From Botryotinia globosa (lineage: Eukaryota; Ascomycota; Leotiomycetes; Helotiales; Sclerotiniaceae): a stretch of DNA of 64,000 nucleotides. Positions within the stretch are counted from its first letter, which is position 1. Each line of letters begins with the position of its first letter. A program made the translations under genes and the position numbers. The stretch spans positions 2,480,001 to 2,544,000 of the forward strand of contig RCSZ01000002.1 in the NCBI GenBank assembly GCA_014898425.1, given 5' to 3'. Shown here in pieces: positions 37,967 through 48,824 of this stretch. The notes below the pieces were generated by a model. It saw only the letters and a program-made list of their open reading frames with translations. It did no database searches and was not told the origin of the DNA.

Positions 37967-38772
37967 TTAATCTTCCATATCTTCATCGTCCTCTTCTTGC
38001 TCCTCTCCGTCTTCTTCCTCTTCGTCTTCGTTCTCCATTTCTTCATCCGAACTATCGCTGGCGCCAAAATCGTCCTCTTCATCACTCTCGGCCCAGAACG
38101 CGTCGTCATCTACAAGTTTCGCAGGAGGGGCAGTCTCAAGTGTTTTCGGCATTTCGAATCCAGCCGGGATATCCTGCTTCGAAGCAGCAACAGCCTCTTT
38201 AGCTTTCTCGTTATATTTTTCCCTAGAATCACGGTACATAACCCCAGCATCGACATTGGCGGGAGAATTGATCTCGGGATCATCGAGGAGCAGAAGGATG
38301 GAACGCAAGACAGATTCAACCCCTTGTAGAGGTGACCAACGCTCACTGGCAGATTCTCCGGATTGCTCGTCTTCTCCAGGTGGGTGCAAGATTGAGATAC
38401 ATAATTTACCGTCGGGATAGATATTAGGGTGTTGGATTGGTCGGAGGAATTTGAAGGTAGGAGGGCTGTAAGGATAATTGTCGGTGAAAGTCATTTCGGC
38501 CTGCGATTGAAAATCAGTGGCTGTAAAACAGAATAAAACAAAGAATTCTCACCTTAAAGTAAGCACCATTGAAAGCACTCTCATCGTTAACAACCATCAA
38601 ACCAACTTGCCATTTAAAGAGGGAGTCTTCATTCATCTGTGCAATAAGGTTAGTGAGTTTCGAGAAGAGCAGCCATTATGCAAGAATCTCCCACCTCGAT
38701 ATTGACCCATTTCTCTTTGGCCAGTCCCTTGTACTCGGACATCAAACGATTTTTCGCAGCAACGGCAGACAT
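37967..38772 (-). CDS. CDC34: Ubiquitin-conjugating enzyme E2, Cdc34/UBE2R type
   Basis: E2 that works with SCF ubiquitin ligases to build K48 chains on cell-cycle regulators. Exons 38695-38772, 38553-38636 and 37967-38500 (all phase 0) give 231 aa. The fold starts AAKNRLMSEYKGLAKEKWVN, then MNEDSLFKWQVGLMVVNDES, FTDNYPYSPPTFKFL and HPNIYPDGKLCISIL with the catalytic Cys after the HPN motif. The acidic insertion near the active site (HPPGEDEQSGESASERWSP) is diagnostic of Cdc34 and Ube2G. The C-terminal tail from about 185 is extremely acidic (EESDEED-type runs ending EEDDEDMED), the part that docks on the basic canyon of cullin in Cdc34. Confidence 0.95.
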
Positions 38773-40370
38773 TTTGACGATGTTCTGTATTGTGCACTCT
38801 CAAATGGAATCGATAGAAATTGAGAAGTAGATTTTTGCAAAGGACTTTTGGAGTCGAGGCAGGTTTAAATAGTGTGGTAGTTACAGTAGGATGATTTGAA
38901 CCAGAAACGACTCGAGTAAGACTGAATGAATGTGAATGATGGAGATGAGGTTGTTTGTTTAAGAGTGGATGACCAACAAGGTGTGGGTGTTGTACCTAGT
39001 CAGGAATTCAGATGTAGAGATTGAACCAGAAGAGTCGGGTAGAGAAGCCTTTATAAGTATTCTCGAAGAGAGAGAAAAGTGAAATGTTGGATGATGGATG
39101 ATGGTCTGTATGATAGAAAGTCGAGGATTATGTACGGTTATGTATGGTTTTGTAAGAGGGAGGTTTAAAATGGTTTCGCTGGCTGATTTGCCCAAGGTAC
39201 GTTGCGCTACTACTCCGTATTATTAGTCTGCAGAATGTTTGCTACGGTATTTTTCGGGCACCAGCGACTCGCCTTCAAAGAGCAAGCAAGGATTGCGTGA
39301 CAAAATGACAAAATGAGTGAATCAGTGAATCAGTGAATCAGTGATTACCCCAAAATGATTTTAAGCTTTGGATTAATTGTTGTGGATTCCAAAAAGGGTC
39401 AGGATAAAGTCAGTCGAGTGAGCATCTTTGCGCTTATCTCCAAAAATAGTTAAACCTCGAGTCCACCAGGTCGCATGATTTTGATGATTTCGAGACTTCG
39501 GCACGGCATGGCATGGCACAATTCGAACCGAGTATAGAATCACCAACAGTAGCTAGCCACTTGTCTGCCGGGCGGTCAGGATATGATGATGCTGTATCAT
39601 CCAACGCCAACTGATGGTTTTCGGATTCGTTCAGCAGTACGATATGTGTCCTACCTATGGTGAACTTATTAACACAAACAAGTCCCTACCAACTAGAGGT
39701 TTCAAGTGTCTATGTTGGCACTGGCAGTTCCCATTTTTATTCCGTGTCATGAACGGAGCTACGATAAGCAATCAATACCTAGGTAGGTAGCAAATTGCAA
39801 TCACAAGGACCTAAAAGTGGCGCTAACAATAATAAGTGGAATGCGATCGAAACCTTCAATTATCTGGTCTATCATTCATTTCACTTCAAGAATTTCGCAA
39901 TTACATGTGCACTTTTAACATGCAGTGGTCGGGATCATGTGGAAGTATAGCCACTGTAAGCGAATATACCCCTTTAATACTATACTGTAGTCCCATCCCA
40001 TCCCCAATAATAACATCACTACTAGATTCTCTGAAAATTGTGCAAATGTTGAACTCCTACTAGCTTGGGCAGAAATATATCAGATTTTAGTTGAGTCTAG
40101 AGACGGTGGTAATTGTGGATTACAAACCTTCACATCTTTTTTTGAAGTCTTTTCACAATAAAAGTACGACGGATTGATGCAAAAGCTGAAAATATATATA
40201 TCTTCGAGGTATGAAGGTACAGATTTTGCTAACACAATGTAACACTAACGCCGTCCCGTTGGTATTGCCATTAATAAACGCCAAGAATCATACTTTATAT
40301 GGATTCAAGTAGAATCAGTATTCCCACTCCCAAATTTGCAATGTGATACAACACTCAAAACGGACTAGAA
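38773..40370. other. Intergenic, 1.6 kb
   Basis: A 78-codon minus-strand frame at 38959-39195 lies in the CDC34 promoter and shows no domain; not called. There is an 8-bp tandem repeat (TGAATCAG) at 39315-39344. Confidence 0.5.
39315..39344 (+). repeat. 8-bp tandem repeat (TGAATCAG)
   Basis: About 3.5 copies. Confidence 0.85.
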
Positions 40371-42605
40371 TCATCGAATGCTGCTTGTCCCTAATGCTTG
40401 AGCTCTTCTTTTCTCGGCATTCTTCAGGGCTAGCCTTGCTTTGGCAGCTGCAACTCTATCTGGAGGCAAGGCACACTTCGATGGACTGGATCTCCGGCTC
40501 GATGCAATAGTGGTCGGACGAGGTACCCCACGTTCGCTGTTTGACTTCAACTGGTCAACGGCTCTGGATCGAGACACTGTAGCTTTAGGAGGACTTGAGG
40601 GAATGTTGTATATCTTTGGTCTGGGGCTGTCTGGACACCTCTCGCGACTAGTTCGTGTATGAAGAAGAGGCAAGGATGGGTCTTCGACTTGCAAGTTTAC
40701 ATCTGGTAAATCGAGGGAAAGATCCGCATATCGATTGGCGAGAGGAGTATAATCAACCTTCTTCGACTTCTGGAAAGCATATTGTTCCATAGATGCAAGA
40801 TTAGTAATTTCAGATAAGGCTGCATGTGATGATCGTTGTGTGATATCAGTGGGTGCTTCAAAATGAGTAGGTTTGGTAGAGGCAACTGTTTTGGATGGCC
40901 GTGCAATAGAATGACTCAAGACTGGAATATTGCTTGTAAAAGCATGTGACTTCTCAGTTGGATGGCTTCTGGTTCGGAACAAATCATAGCCCGATCCTGT
41001 TACTTCGTCATAGGGAGAACCACGGACAAGTTCTCTCAATTTGGCTATCTCCTTTTCGTATGCATCGACCATTGAATCGTATTCGATGGACTTTATGTGA
41101 AGAGCCTGTTCCACATCTTTTGTAGTCGATTGTTCGCCTTTCAAGGATGCGATTTCTTTCTTCAGTTCCACTACTTGATCATGACGCTTTCTCAAGAGTT
41201 GCTCTGCGTCTCGTCTTGAACTCTTTGCCGTTTGCTTCATGTGATCGTAATCTTTTTGAAGAGCTTTTAACCGATCCTCTTTCTTCTGGCGTTGCCCTTC
41301 TACGAGCTTTAAACGCTTCTCCCAGCTTTCTGTATGCTTCTCGAATCGCATTTCAGAATGTAGCAAATCTTGTGAAAGCTTGATGTTTTCCCCTTGAAGT
41401 TTAGAAACAGTTCTATCGGCGGTGGCTAAAGCTTCTAACGCTTGCTCTAATTCATTTTGGGTGGAGGCCGCGTCTCTGGATTCATTCTTCGCATTCCTCA
41501 ATTCAGTCTTTGGGACAGCTGCCGAAAGACTTCCATCCCCTTCCATAGCTTTGCGAAATTCTTCGACTTGGACGCGATATTGAAAAGCCAAGGCAGTCTG
41601 ACGAGCAAGTTCCCTCATGAGTGCCGGTGAAGTATCTCCTTTGGCTTTCCCATCTGCTGCAATCTGCGACATTAACTCAGTGATATTGTTTTCCATCGAG
41701 GCAACCTTCGCTTGCTCTTCCTTCAGTTTTTCTGCGAGATCGAGAGCTTCTGCATCTTTTTTCTTCGCATAAGACTTTGCGAGCTGCTTGTACCCTACTA
41801 GCTTCTTCATCTGAATCTGTGCCTCATCGTGGTACTTTTGGAATTCAGATTTCCAGAATTTGCCAGATTGGGACCGAGGATCGTTGATGTCAATCGTAAT
41901 ATCTGCATCACTGTCGACTCCAGACACTGATTCTTTCGCTAGCTGCACATCATTTGATCGTGAACTTTTTGGCTCCTTCGTGTCCTTTCGTGTTTTTACA
42001 TCCTTCGCCTTGGTCAAAGCCGAATTGGATAGTGTCGAAGAGGTGGTAGAAGATTGATTGCGCTTTTTGAATGCACTGTCCGATCCACGAGAGTCTTCTA
42101 AAGTTTTCAAAAGCGAGGTCTTTCTGCTTGGCTGTGATAGTTCTTCCGGTTGGGCGATCCATGAAGTGAGGGCTTTCCCTGGTGTTGGTGCCCTGCCAAC
42201 TATTTTCTGCGGCCTGTCCTTTCCTTCGTTATCATCAACATCTGATCCGAATGACACAGTCTTTCTTCGAGTCGCCGCAGTTCCGGGGGTCATTAGTATT
42301 CCTGGTGGTTTCGTTGGGGAAGCTGATAGATAATGTGGCAGCCGATTATCTCTGCCTGTTATTGGATCGTCCTCCTTTTCGAGTCCATATAGCGTATCGT
42401 CTGAAGGAAGGCCAGGTGTTCCAAAGAAGGCACTTTTGAGTGCGCGAGCAGCAAAGACCGGGGCTGGAGTCTCCGGTGCATCTATCTCGGGGTCTGCGCC
42501 TATGAAGTGTAAGCAATTTATATCTTCTATATACTTAAGTTATGATAAGTTTATACCTGCAACGCGCTCAGCACCATCTGGCCGTCCTAACCACCAGTTG
42601 AGCAT
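40371..42605 (-). CDS. Spindle pole body protein, Cut12-like
   Basis: In fission yeast Cut12 sits on the spindle pole body and promotes mitotic commitment through Cdc25 and Polo kinase. Two exons, 42557-42605 and 40371-42499, with a 57-bp intron, give 725 aa. The spliced N-terminus reads MLNWWLGRPDGAERVAG then ADPEIDAPETPAPVFAARAL and KSAFFGTPGL, a conserved opening of fungal Cut12. The Cut12 domain core follows near 220 (SGKFWKSEFQKYHDEAQIQM, KKLVGYKQLAKSYAKKKDAE) and continues as predicted coiled coil to about 490 (heptads around EKRLKLVEGQRQKKEDRLKA). The C-terminal third is Ser/Pro/Arg-rich with many SP and TP sites, likely Cdk targets. Transcribed divergently from ORC2. Confidence 0.85.
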
Positions 42606-42997
42606 AATTAAGGTAGCGAATTGGAAGAATTTGATAAACAATCAATGGCCATAGAATTTCCACCAATTAATAATTCGAGAAGTTGGTTATCAAGACTATT
42701 AAAAGCATCCACACAGTATATCCATACACTTCTTTTGGAAAGTACAATTAGTGCCTGAACCCTTTTTGTTTACTTACAAGGATTGGATCGGACGCGAATA
42801 TGCCAGGCAACCGCAACCACAACCGCGATTCCCCGCGTTTAAGCTTTGCCCTGACATGGAATTCACTAATGTCCTTAACATCTAATTGGGTGATTGATGG
42901 TCAAGGCTATTTCAAGATAATAAATTCCTTAATTACCACGTAAATTTGTCTCCATCCAAATGCCTGTCCGGATAGAGATCATACCTTCAAGCTCGCG
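42606..42997. promoter_or_regulatory. Divergent CUT12-like / ORC2 promoter
   Basis: 392 bp between two cell-cycle genes. It contains TTGTTTAC at 42766-42773 (GTAAACAA on the other strand, the forkhead Fkh1/2 site), ACGCGA at 42792-42797 and CGCGTT at 42834-42839 (MBF/MCB-like cores). Forkhead and MBF control of mitotic and replication genes is established in yeasts; use here is inferred. Confidence 0.55.
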
Positions 42998-43001
42998 ATG
43001 A
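42960..43001 (+). other. Upstream ORF overlapping the ORC2 start codon
   Basis: A 13-codon frame (MPVRIEIIPSSSR) whose TGA at 42999-43001 overlaps the ORC2 ATG at 42998-43000, giving the ATGA arrangement. If within the transcript it could tune ORC2 translation through termination and restart. Transcript extent is not known from sequence. Confidence 0.5.
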
Positions 43002-44834
43002 AAAGAAAACAACAAGACGAGAAGGAAAGAACAAGAGGCAACAACGACCTTCATGTGAAACGAACTCGATCAAGTAATCGAATATCGGCAGAAGTACATC
43101 ACCAATCCGAGGACGTTATTTCATCAAACAACAATATTGCAAGTCAATCTCCTACAGGGGAAAAAGAGAACATTATCGGCTCAGAAGATTCGGAGGAAGA
43201 CAGAGAAATAAATCTCAACAACAATAATGCTACGCTACCAGAATCGCAGTTGAAGGCTGATAGGTCACCGAGTCGTCCTACCTTAAGCCCGATTAAAGCT
43301 CAGAATCAATCTACCCCCAAGTCCTCACGGCATGGCGACAAATTATTCGCAACGCCTATCAAAGTCAAAGGTATAACTGGGACAGATGAAACTCCACGCC
43401 TTCGACGCAACATTGATCGCTCGGCCAGAAGGAAGAGTACTAGAACCCTCATTGAACGTACAGTATTAGGCCTCAATAGCGACAATGATGATGAGGAAGA
43501 GGACATTGTGAACCACATATATGATTCAGACGAAGATGGCGAAGTCAGGATAGGCAACGGCTATACAATTCAAGTATCGGAAGATCTACGCGAACCTTCT
43601 ACTCCCTCTAAGCGTGGACGGGGGCAATTGAAGGGAGCAAAGGCTCGGCAAAGATCATTGACGCCACCTCAGGACCTTACACCTCACGAATTATACTTCT
43701 CTCAAAATAGACCAGGGAGGTCCAAAACTGCGAATTCCAATCTATCTTCTCTGGCATTACTAGATCACGAAGAATATTTCAGTCTTGCTCGGAGCTACAG
43801 AGACCAGCACGAAGATGATATGAACTTTCTCCAAGATGTACATGCCAAATCTTTCAACCAATGGCAATTTGAGCTCGGCCAGGACTTCAACATTTGTGTT
43901 TATGGTTGGGGTTCAAAAAGGTCTCTTCTTCTCAAATTTGCTGAACACATCTATAACACCATGACTGATCATTCTCGGCAGAGAATAGTCGTGGTGAATG
44001 GTTATGTACAAAATCTCACAATTCGAGAGCTTTTGAATACAATAGCCTGTTCTATCTCTGGTCATGGCACGAAAATAGGTTCACAGCCCGCAGAAATGCT
44101 TGAAAATCTCACGAATATACTTGATGGAGACAAAAGCCAACATGTGACTTTAATAATCCATTCTCTTGACGGATCTGCTCTTCGTCGCCCTGTATCCCAA
44201 ACGATACTCTCACGTTTGAGTTCTCACCCGCAGGTACATCTAGTTGTGTCTGTAGATCACCCTTCCTTCCATTTGCTTTGGGATAGTTCGCTTCGCTCAG
44301 CCTTCAACTTTCTATTTCACGATTGTACAACTTTTCTACCTTACACAGTAGAAGTCGACGTTGTAGATGAAGTACATGAACTTCTGGGGAGGAGCGGACG
44401 CAAAGTAGGGGGTAAAGGAGGTGTAAGCTTTGTGCTCAAGAGTTTGCCTGAGAATGCAAAGAATCTTTTCAGAGTCTTGGTAGGGGAACAACTTGCAACT
44501 ATGGATGAAAATCTCATGGGTGAGCATAATGATGACGATGAAGATGGCGTACATGGAGCTGCTAGTAGGAAGAGTGAGCCTGGTGTAGAATACAGGGTGC
44601 TATACCAGAAGGCTGTTGAGGAGTTCATTTGCAGTAATGAAATGAATTTCAGAACGTTGCTGAAAGAGTAAGTTTATAGTCGTCGTCTCGATATATGATG
44701 ATAGCTAATCCTTTCTTAGATTTCATGATCACCAGATGATAGAGAGTAGAAAAGATGCTCTGGGGACAGAGGTACTATTTGTACCTTTTAGAAAGGAGGA
44801 ATTGGAAAACATTCTTGAGGATATTGTATCGTAA
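42998..44834 (+). CDS. ORC2: Origin recognition complex subunit 2
   Basis: Part of the six-subunit complex that marks replication origins and loads MCM helicase. Exons 42998-44667 and 44720-44834 join to 594 aa. The first 230 residues are disordered, charged and rich in SP/TP (SRPTLSPIK, RSLTPPQDLTP) plus a basic patch (LRRNIDRSARRKSTRTL), likely Cdk-regulated and DNA-contacting. The ORC2 domain begins PHELYFSQNRPGRSKTANSN and LDHEEYFSLARSYRDQHEDD, then has the family signature FNICVYGWGSKRSLLLKFAE in place of a normal Walker A, HVTLIIHSLDGSALR (Walker B-like strand) and VHLVVSVDHPSFHLLWD. The spliced end reads FHDHQMIESRKDALGTEVLF and closes with LEDIVS, the winged-helix region. Confidence 0.93.
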
Positions 44835-45224
44835 GGGATTTTCAGCTGTTAGATATTCTTAGCAAGGTGTTCAGGGCTGCATATTGAGCATTTACAGGTA
44901 TCCATGGATGGCATAGGAGGGCCTTTTGCCAGTCAATCGAATTAATTTACGTTCAATTATTTCAATTCAACTATTTCACCATCCCTTTACAATTTTCGTT
45001 GTTCTGTCAGCTACCTATCTATGCATATACCAGCTCCGGATGAGCATCTTGGTTCTCACAACTTTCAGGTCCAATACCTGGGTGATTGAAAATGCCCTTG
45101 GCGGGCAACTAATTTCGAATGTGTGTGTAGCCTTGCAGGCTAGGCTGACAAGGCTAACCCCACTAATAAGAATACCAAATTATTTTGGCTATACCGGTGC
45201 CGTCATTTAATTAAGTTCTTCCTG
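44835..45224. other. Short intergenic gap
   Basis: 390 bp from the ORC2 stop to the tRNA isopentenyltransferase gene. Nothing of note. Confidence 0.5.
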
Positions 45225-46725
45225 ATGTTACGCCAAATACACAACAAATACAGGAAACTTCTAACAATGGCTCGTGCAGCTCCTAAGAATCCCTTGATAA
45301 TTGTTCTCGGTGCGACTGGTACTGGAAAATCACAAGTGGGTCTAGAAGTATGTCATTGAGAACGACGGCTAATTAATCATTCTACAGTTGGCTATCGACC
45401 TCGCAAAACGATTTAATGGCGAAATAATAAATGGTGATGCTGTGCAAATGTATGAAGGTTTACCTATCATTACAAACAAGGTCACTGTCGAAGAACAGAA
45501 TGGTGTTCCACACCACTTGCTAGGATTCATTCCCCTGGATGCGGAAACATGGACGGTGGGGACATTCAAGGATCGCGCAAGCCAGATAATCCAGGAAATT
45601 CGATCCAGGGGACGACTACCTATTGTAGTAGGCGGAACGCACTACTATACACAGTCTCTTCTATTTGAACATGAGCTCGTTTCTTCTGGGAAAGGTTCTG
45701 GGGAAGGGCAGGATAATCAACAACTCTCCATAGAGGAAATATCCAAACGATTCCCAATACTCGATGCACCCACAGAACAAATACTGGATCGATTGAGGGA
45801 AGTTGATCCTATCATGGCTGCGCAGTGGCATCCTAATGACCGGCGCAAGATTCAGACGTCGCTGCAGATATTCTTAACAAGTGGAAAGAAAGCCTCTGAC
45901 ATTTATAAGGAGCAGAAAGAGACCAAGGCCATGGCCCAGGCATCCTCGGACGGTAAATCAGATCATCCAGACGCATTCAGCATAGGCTCACCATTGCTAT
46001 TTTGGGTTCATGCGAAATCAGATACTCTCAAATCGAGGCTTGACAAACGAGTCGATAAGATGATTGATGTTGGCCTATTGGATGAAGTCAAGTCTATGGA
46101 GACAATTCGACAAGAATTTATTCGTGGTGGTATCGATCTTGATCTTTCTCGTGGAATATGGGCCTCTATCGGCTGGAAGGAATTTGAGCTGTACCTACGC
46201 GCCCTCGAGCAGGAGGACAGAGATCCCAAAAAGCTGGATGCTCTCCACGATGATTCGCTAGAAAAAATGAAGGCAGCCACCCGACAATATGCGAAAAGAC
46301 AGATTCGATGGATCAGTCTGAAATTGATACCAAGTCTTGTTCAAACGAACGCCCTCGATAGATTATATCTCCTTGATGGAACAGATGTATCATCATGGTT
46401 GGAGAATGTGTCAGGCCCTGCTGTTGATATTACCCAAGAATTTCTTCTTGGCCGCAAGCTGCCATCACCAAGTGAAATGTCAGCTCTAGCCGGTGAATTT
46501 CTAAATCCCGAAAAGCCTTTACAACACTCCCAGAGCAAAGCCCGTTGGGTGCCAAAAAAATGTGAAATATGTCATGTCGTCGTTATGACAGAAGGTCAAT
46601 GGCAAGTGCATTCTACAACCCGCGCCCATCGACGAATGGTGAAGAAGCTGCAGAAAAATGGGGTAACTGGTAGGTCCTGTCACGATGGCGAAAGGGGTGG
46701 TGGCACATCATCATTTGCTACTTGA
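45225..46725 (+). CDS. MOD5: tRNA dimethylallyltransferase (Mod5/MiaA), likely dual-targeted
   Basis: Adds an isopentenyl group to A37 of tRNAs reading UNN codons, in cytosol, nucleus and mitochondria. Exons 45225-45347 and 45388-46725 (phase 0, 40-bp intron) give 486 aa from the first Met. The first 14 residues (MLRQIHNKYRKLLT) are basic and amphipathic with no acidic residue, then a second in-frame Met at 45267 starts MARAAPKNPLIIVLGATGTG. Yeast MOD5 uses two such starts for mitochondrial and cytosolic forms. Seen: P-loop GATGTGKS, LAIDLAKRFNGEIINGDAVQ with the DMAPP-site Asp, PIVVGGTHYYTQSLLF, HPNDRRKIQTSLQIFL, and TRQYAKRQIRWI. The C-terminus carries a C2H2-type zinc finger (KKCEICHVVVMTEGQWQVHS, then RAHRR), as in eukaryotic enzymes. 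Length is normal for fungi. Confidence 0.94.
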
Positions 46726-48824
46726 GAGGCACCAAATGCTGTGCCCACAGACATAAATGACGCAGATCTCCAACCCCCACGCCAGACCAGCAGAATACTT
46801 TGGTAGCTTTCAGAACTCGTGACAGATCTTTGGTAACATGACCATTATCAAAATTGTAGCCAAGATCCAGCCTTACGAAAAATCGACGAGAATGAAACCA
46901 AGAGTAACCTGACATCTTACGCGAGGCTGTTAGTAAGACTCCTGGTTGTGTTTGATGCTGTACATCAAAACGGAGATTAGGAACTACTACAAACGTAGAA
47001 TTTCCCACGCCGGCTGTGCCTCGAGTGGTAGTACTTCGTGGAGCACTTTTGTGTGCACACACGAGAACGAACTCACATCAGATAATTTCAACAACTTGTT
47101 CTGGGGCTACGAGTTTAATTTCAATGGGTTCGTCGAAAGCTTTCGAGTTCCCAAAAATTGATAAGATGGAGACCATTGAATATGGGCCAACAAATTTTTC
47201 AAAAAAAGAAATCAGGAGCTGGCCGTGGAAAATTGTCTCACTGGTTTCGGTCCTGCAATGTTTTCTCAGCTACTAGGTAAATATTATCGACATTTATTAC
47301 ATCCCGTGTCTTGATTGGAGCCAACCTATCTGGTAATCCGATAATGAAAGTTTGACTATTTAATTTGTCAATTCAAGGCGGCTTCGATAGCATGAGGAAG
47401 TTTACGACTTGTTAGATGTGGGAGGAGAGTGCACTGCTAACAACGAGGGACTACTAGGTACTTGCGTACCAAGAACCTAGTACACGGGATTCAATATGTC
47501 AACCTACTGAGCCTGCTTTGCCCCTTGATATGGCATTTACAACTTGTTACACCCACATGGAATTTAGACACCGACCGTGCCAACCCAGAACCCCAGCAAT
47601 TTACTCGAGCTTATAACGTGCTCTCACAAAGCTTGGTCTGAACGCGAATGACAAGGGAAAGCGCCCAGCAAACGTCCTTCTTAACAGACTGTTTTTAAAT
47701 ATATCTTCAATTTATACTACACAACTTGATATATATTTCAAGAATTTGAAATACAAATCTCGGTGTGTCGTCCGACATAACTATTAGCAGTATCCTTTAT
47801 ATCATACAATGAAAGCAACCAATCGAATTTCTCGTGGCATCTTTTTAACAATCAATCAATCGAGCAAGGAGGCCCTGTTCGTTCCATGAGGGATTTATTT
47901 CCCAGATCTCATTTTCGCAGCTAACCTAACGTTGACCCAGCGGCCTTGGATCGAATTTTCACTACAAAGACCACATACATAACAATTCAACAACGAATGA
48001 ATACGATTTTTATATGAGCGATTTGATACAACGTCTAAAATGCAGACATTGGCTACCGCTTGCATGGGTGGTTTCAATTTTATTACGTTGCTGTCAAGAT
48101 TGACGGGCTTCCAGATGCGCCTTGAACTTACAGATCTTGACCACATTCGGCTTTGGTTTCTGGAATGCAAGTGAGTTTGTATTATCTGTAGGTAGCTGTG
48201 TGATGGAAACAGCTTGTGCTACTACCCACCTATCCATATCATTCTCATGATATGCGAAATTGTTCCGCGCGATATATATCACAATCAGAAAATTTGTATA
48301 TGCTCCCGCGCTTGCGCCACAACCTCTGGTAGGACAATTCATTTTTTCTATACAAAAAAATTGGGACAAGGTAGGTCTGTATCCATTAACTAGTCTTTTG
48401 GAAACAAGAAATAATTTGGCACTGCCCCATCTGCTTGCCATACCTAGGTACTCGAGCTTGTTTGTTGCTGTATCCCCTAAGTCTCTTGGTGCTTGCTCTT
48501 CTGATCTACTTAAAGTTGTTATTGGCCTCCCTCAACAATTCAAATCATTCGAAGTCGTTGGATTGCTTGATATCTCCAAACTGTTTCTGTTTCTGGTAGC
48601 ATCAATTTCTTCCATCCTTCTTCCCATATTCACTTCCTTTTATCGTTGAACAACCAATAAGTGGTACGACTCCAAGAGCTCTTCTGGTTTGCAGCTATAC
48701 TTTCATACCCCCCAAGTAGCAGTTTCGCATTAGCAAGACATTTCTCCAACAATAACACACCTGCGAAACCTTTGATCAGCAACTCCCATAAGACCACCAC
48801 TACAATACTCTGAAGATCAATAAC
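46726..48824. other. Intergenic, 2.1 kb
   Basis: No convincing gene. The right-hand 1 kb is probably promoter and 5' UTR of the cation ATPase. The small frames at 46718-47062 (-) and 48260-48649 (+) have no recognisable features. Confidence 0.5.

Noticed and set aside
38959..39195. 78-codon minus-strand frame upstream of CDC34
   Set aside because: Lies in the CDC34 promoter and has no recognisable feature.
46718..47062. 114-codon minus-strand frame overlapping the MOD5 stop
   Set aside because: No domain and overlaps a well-supported gene end.
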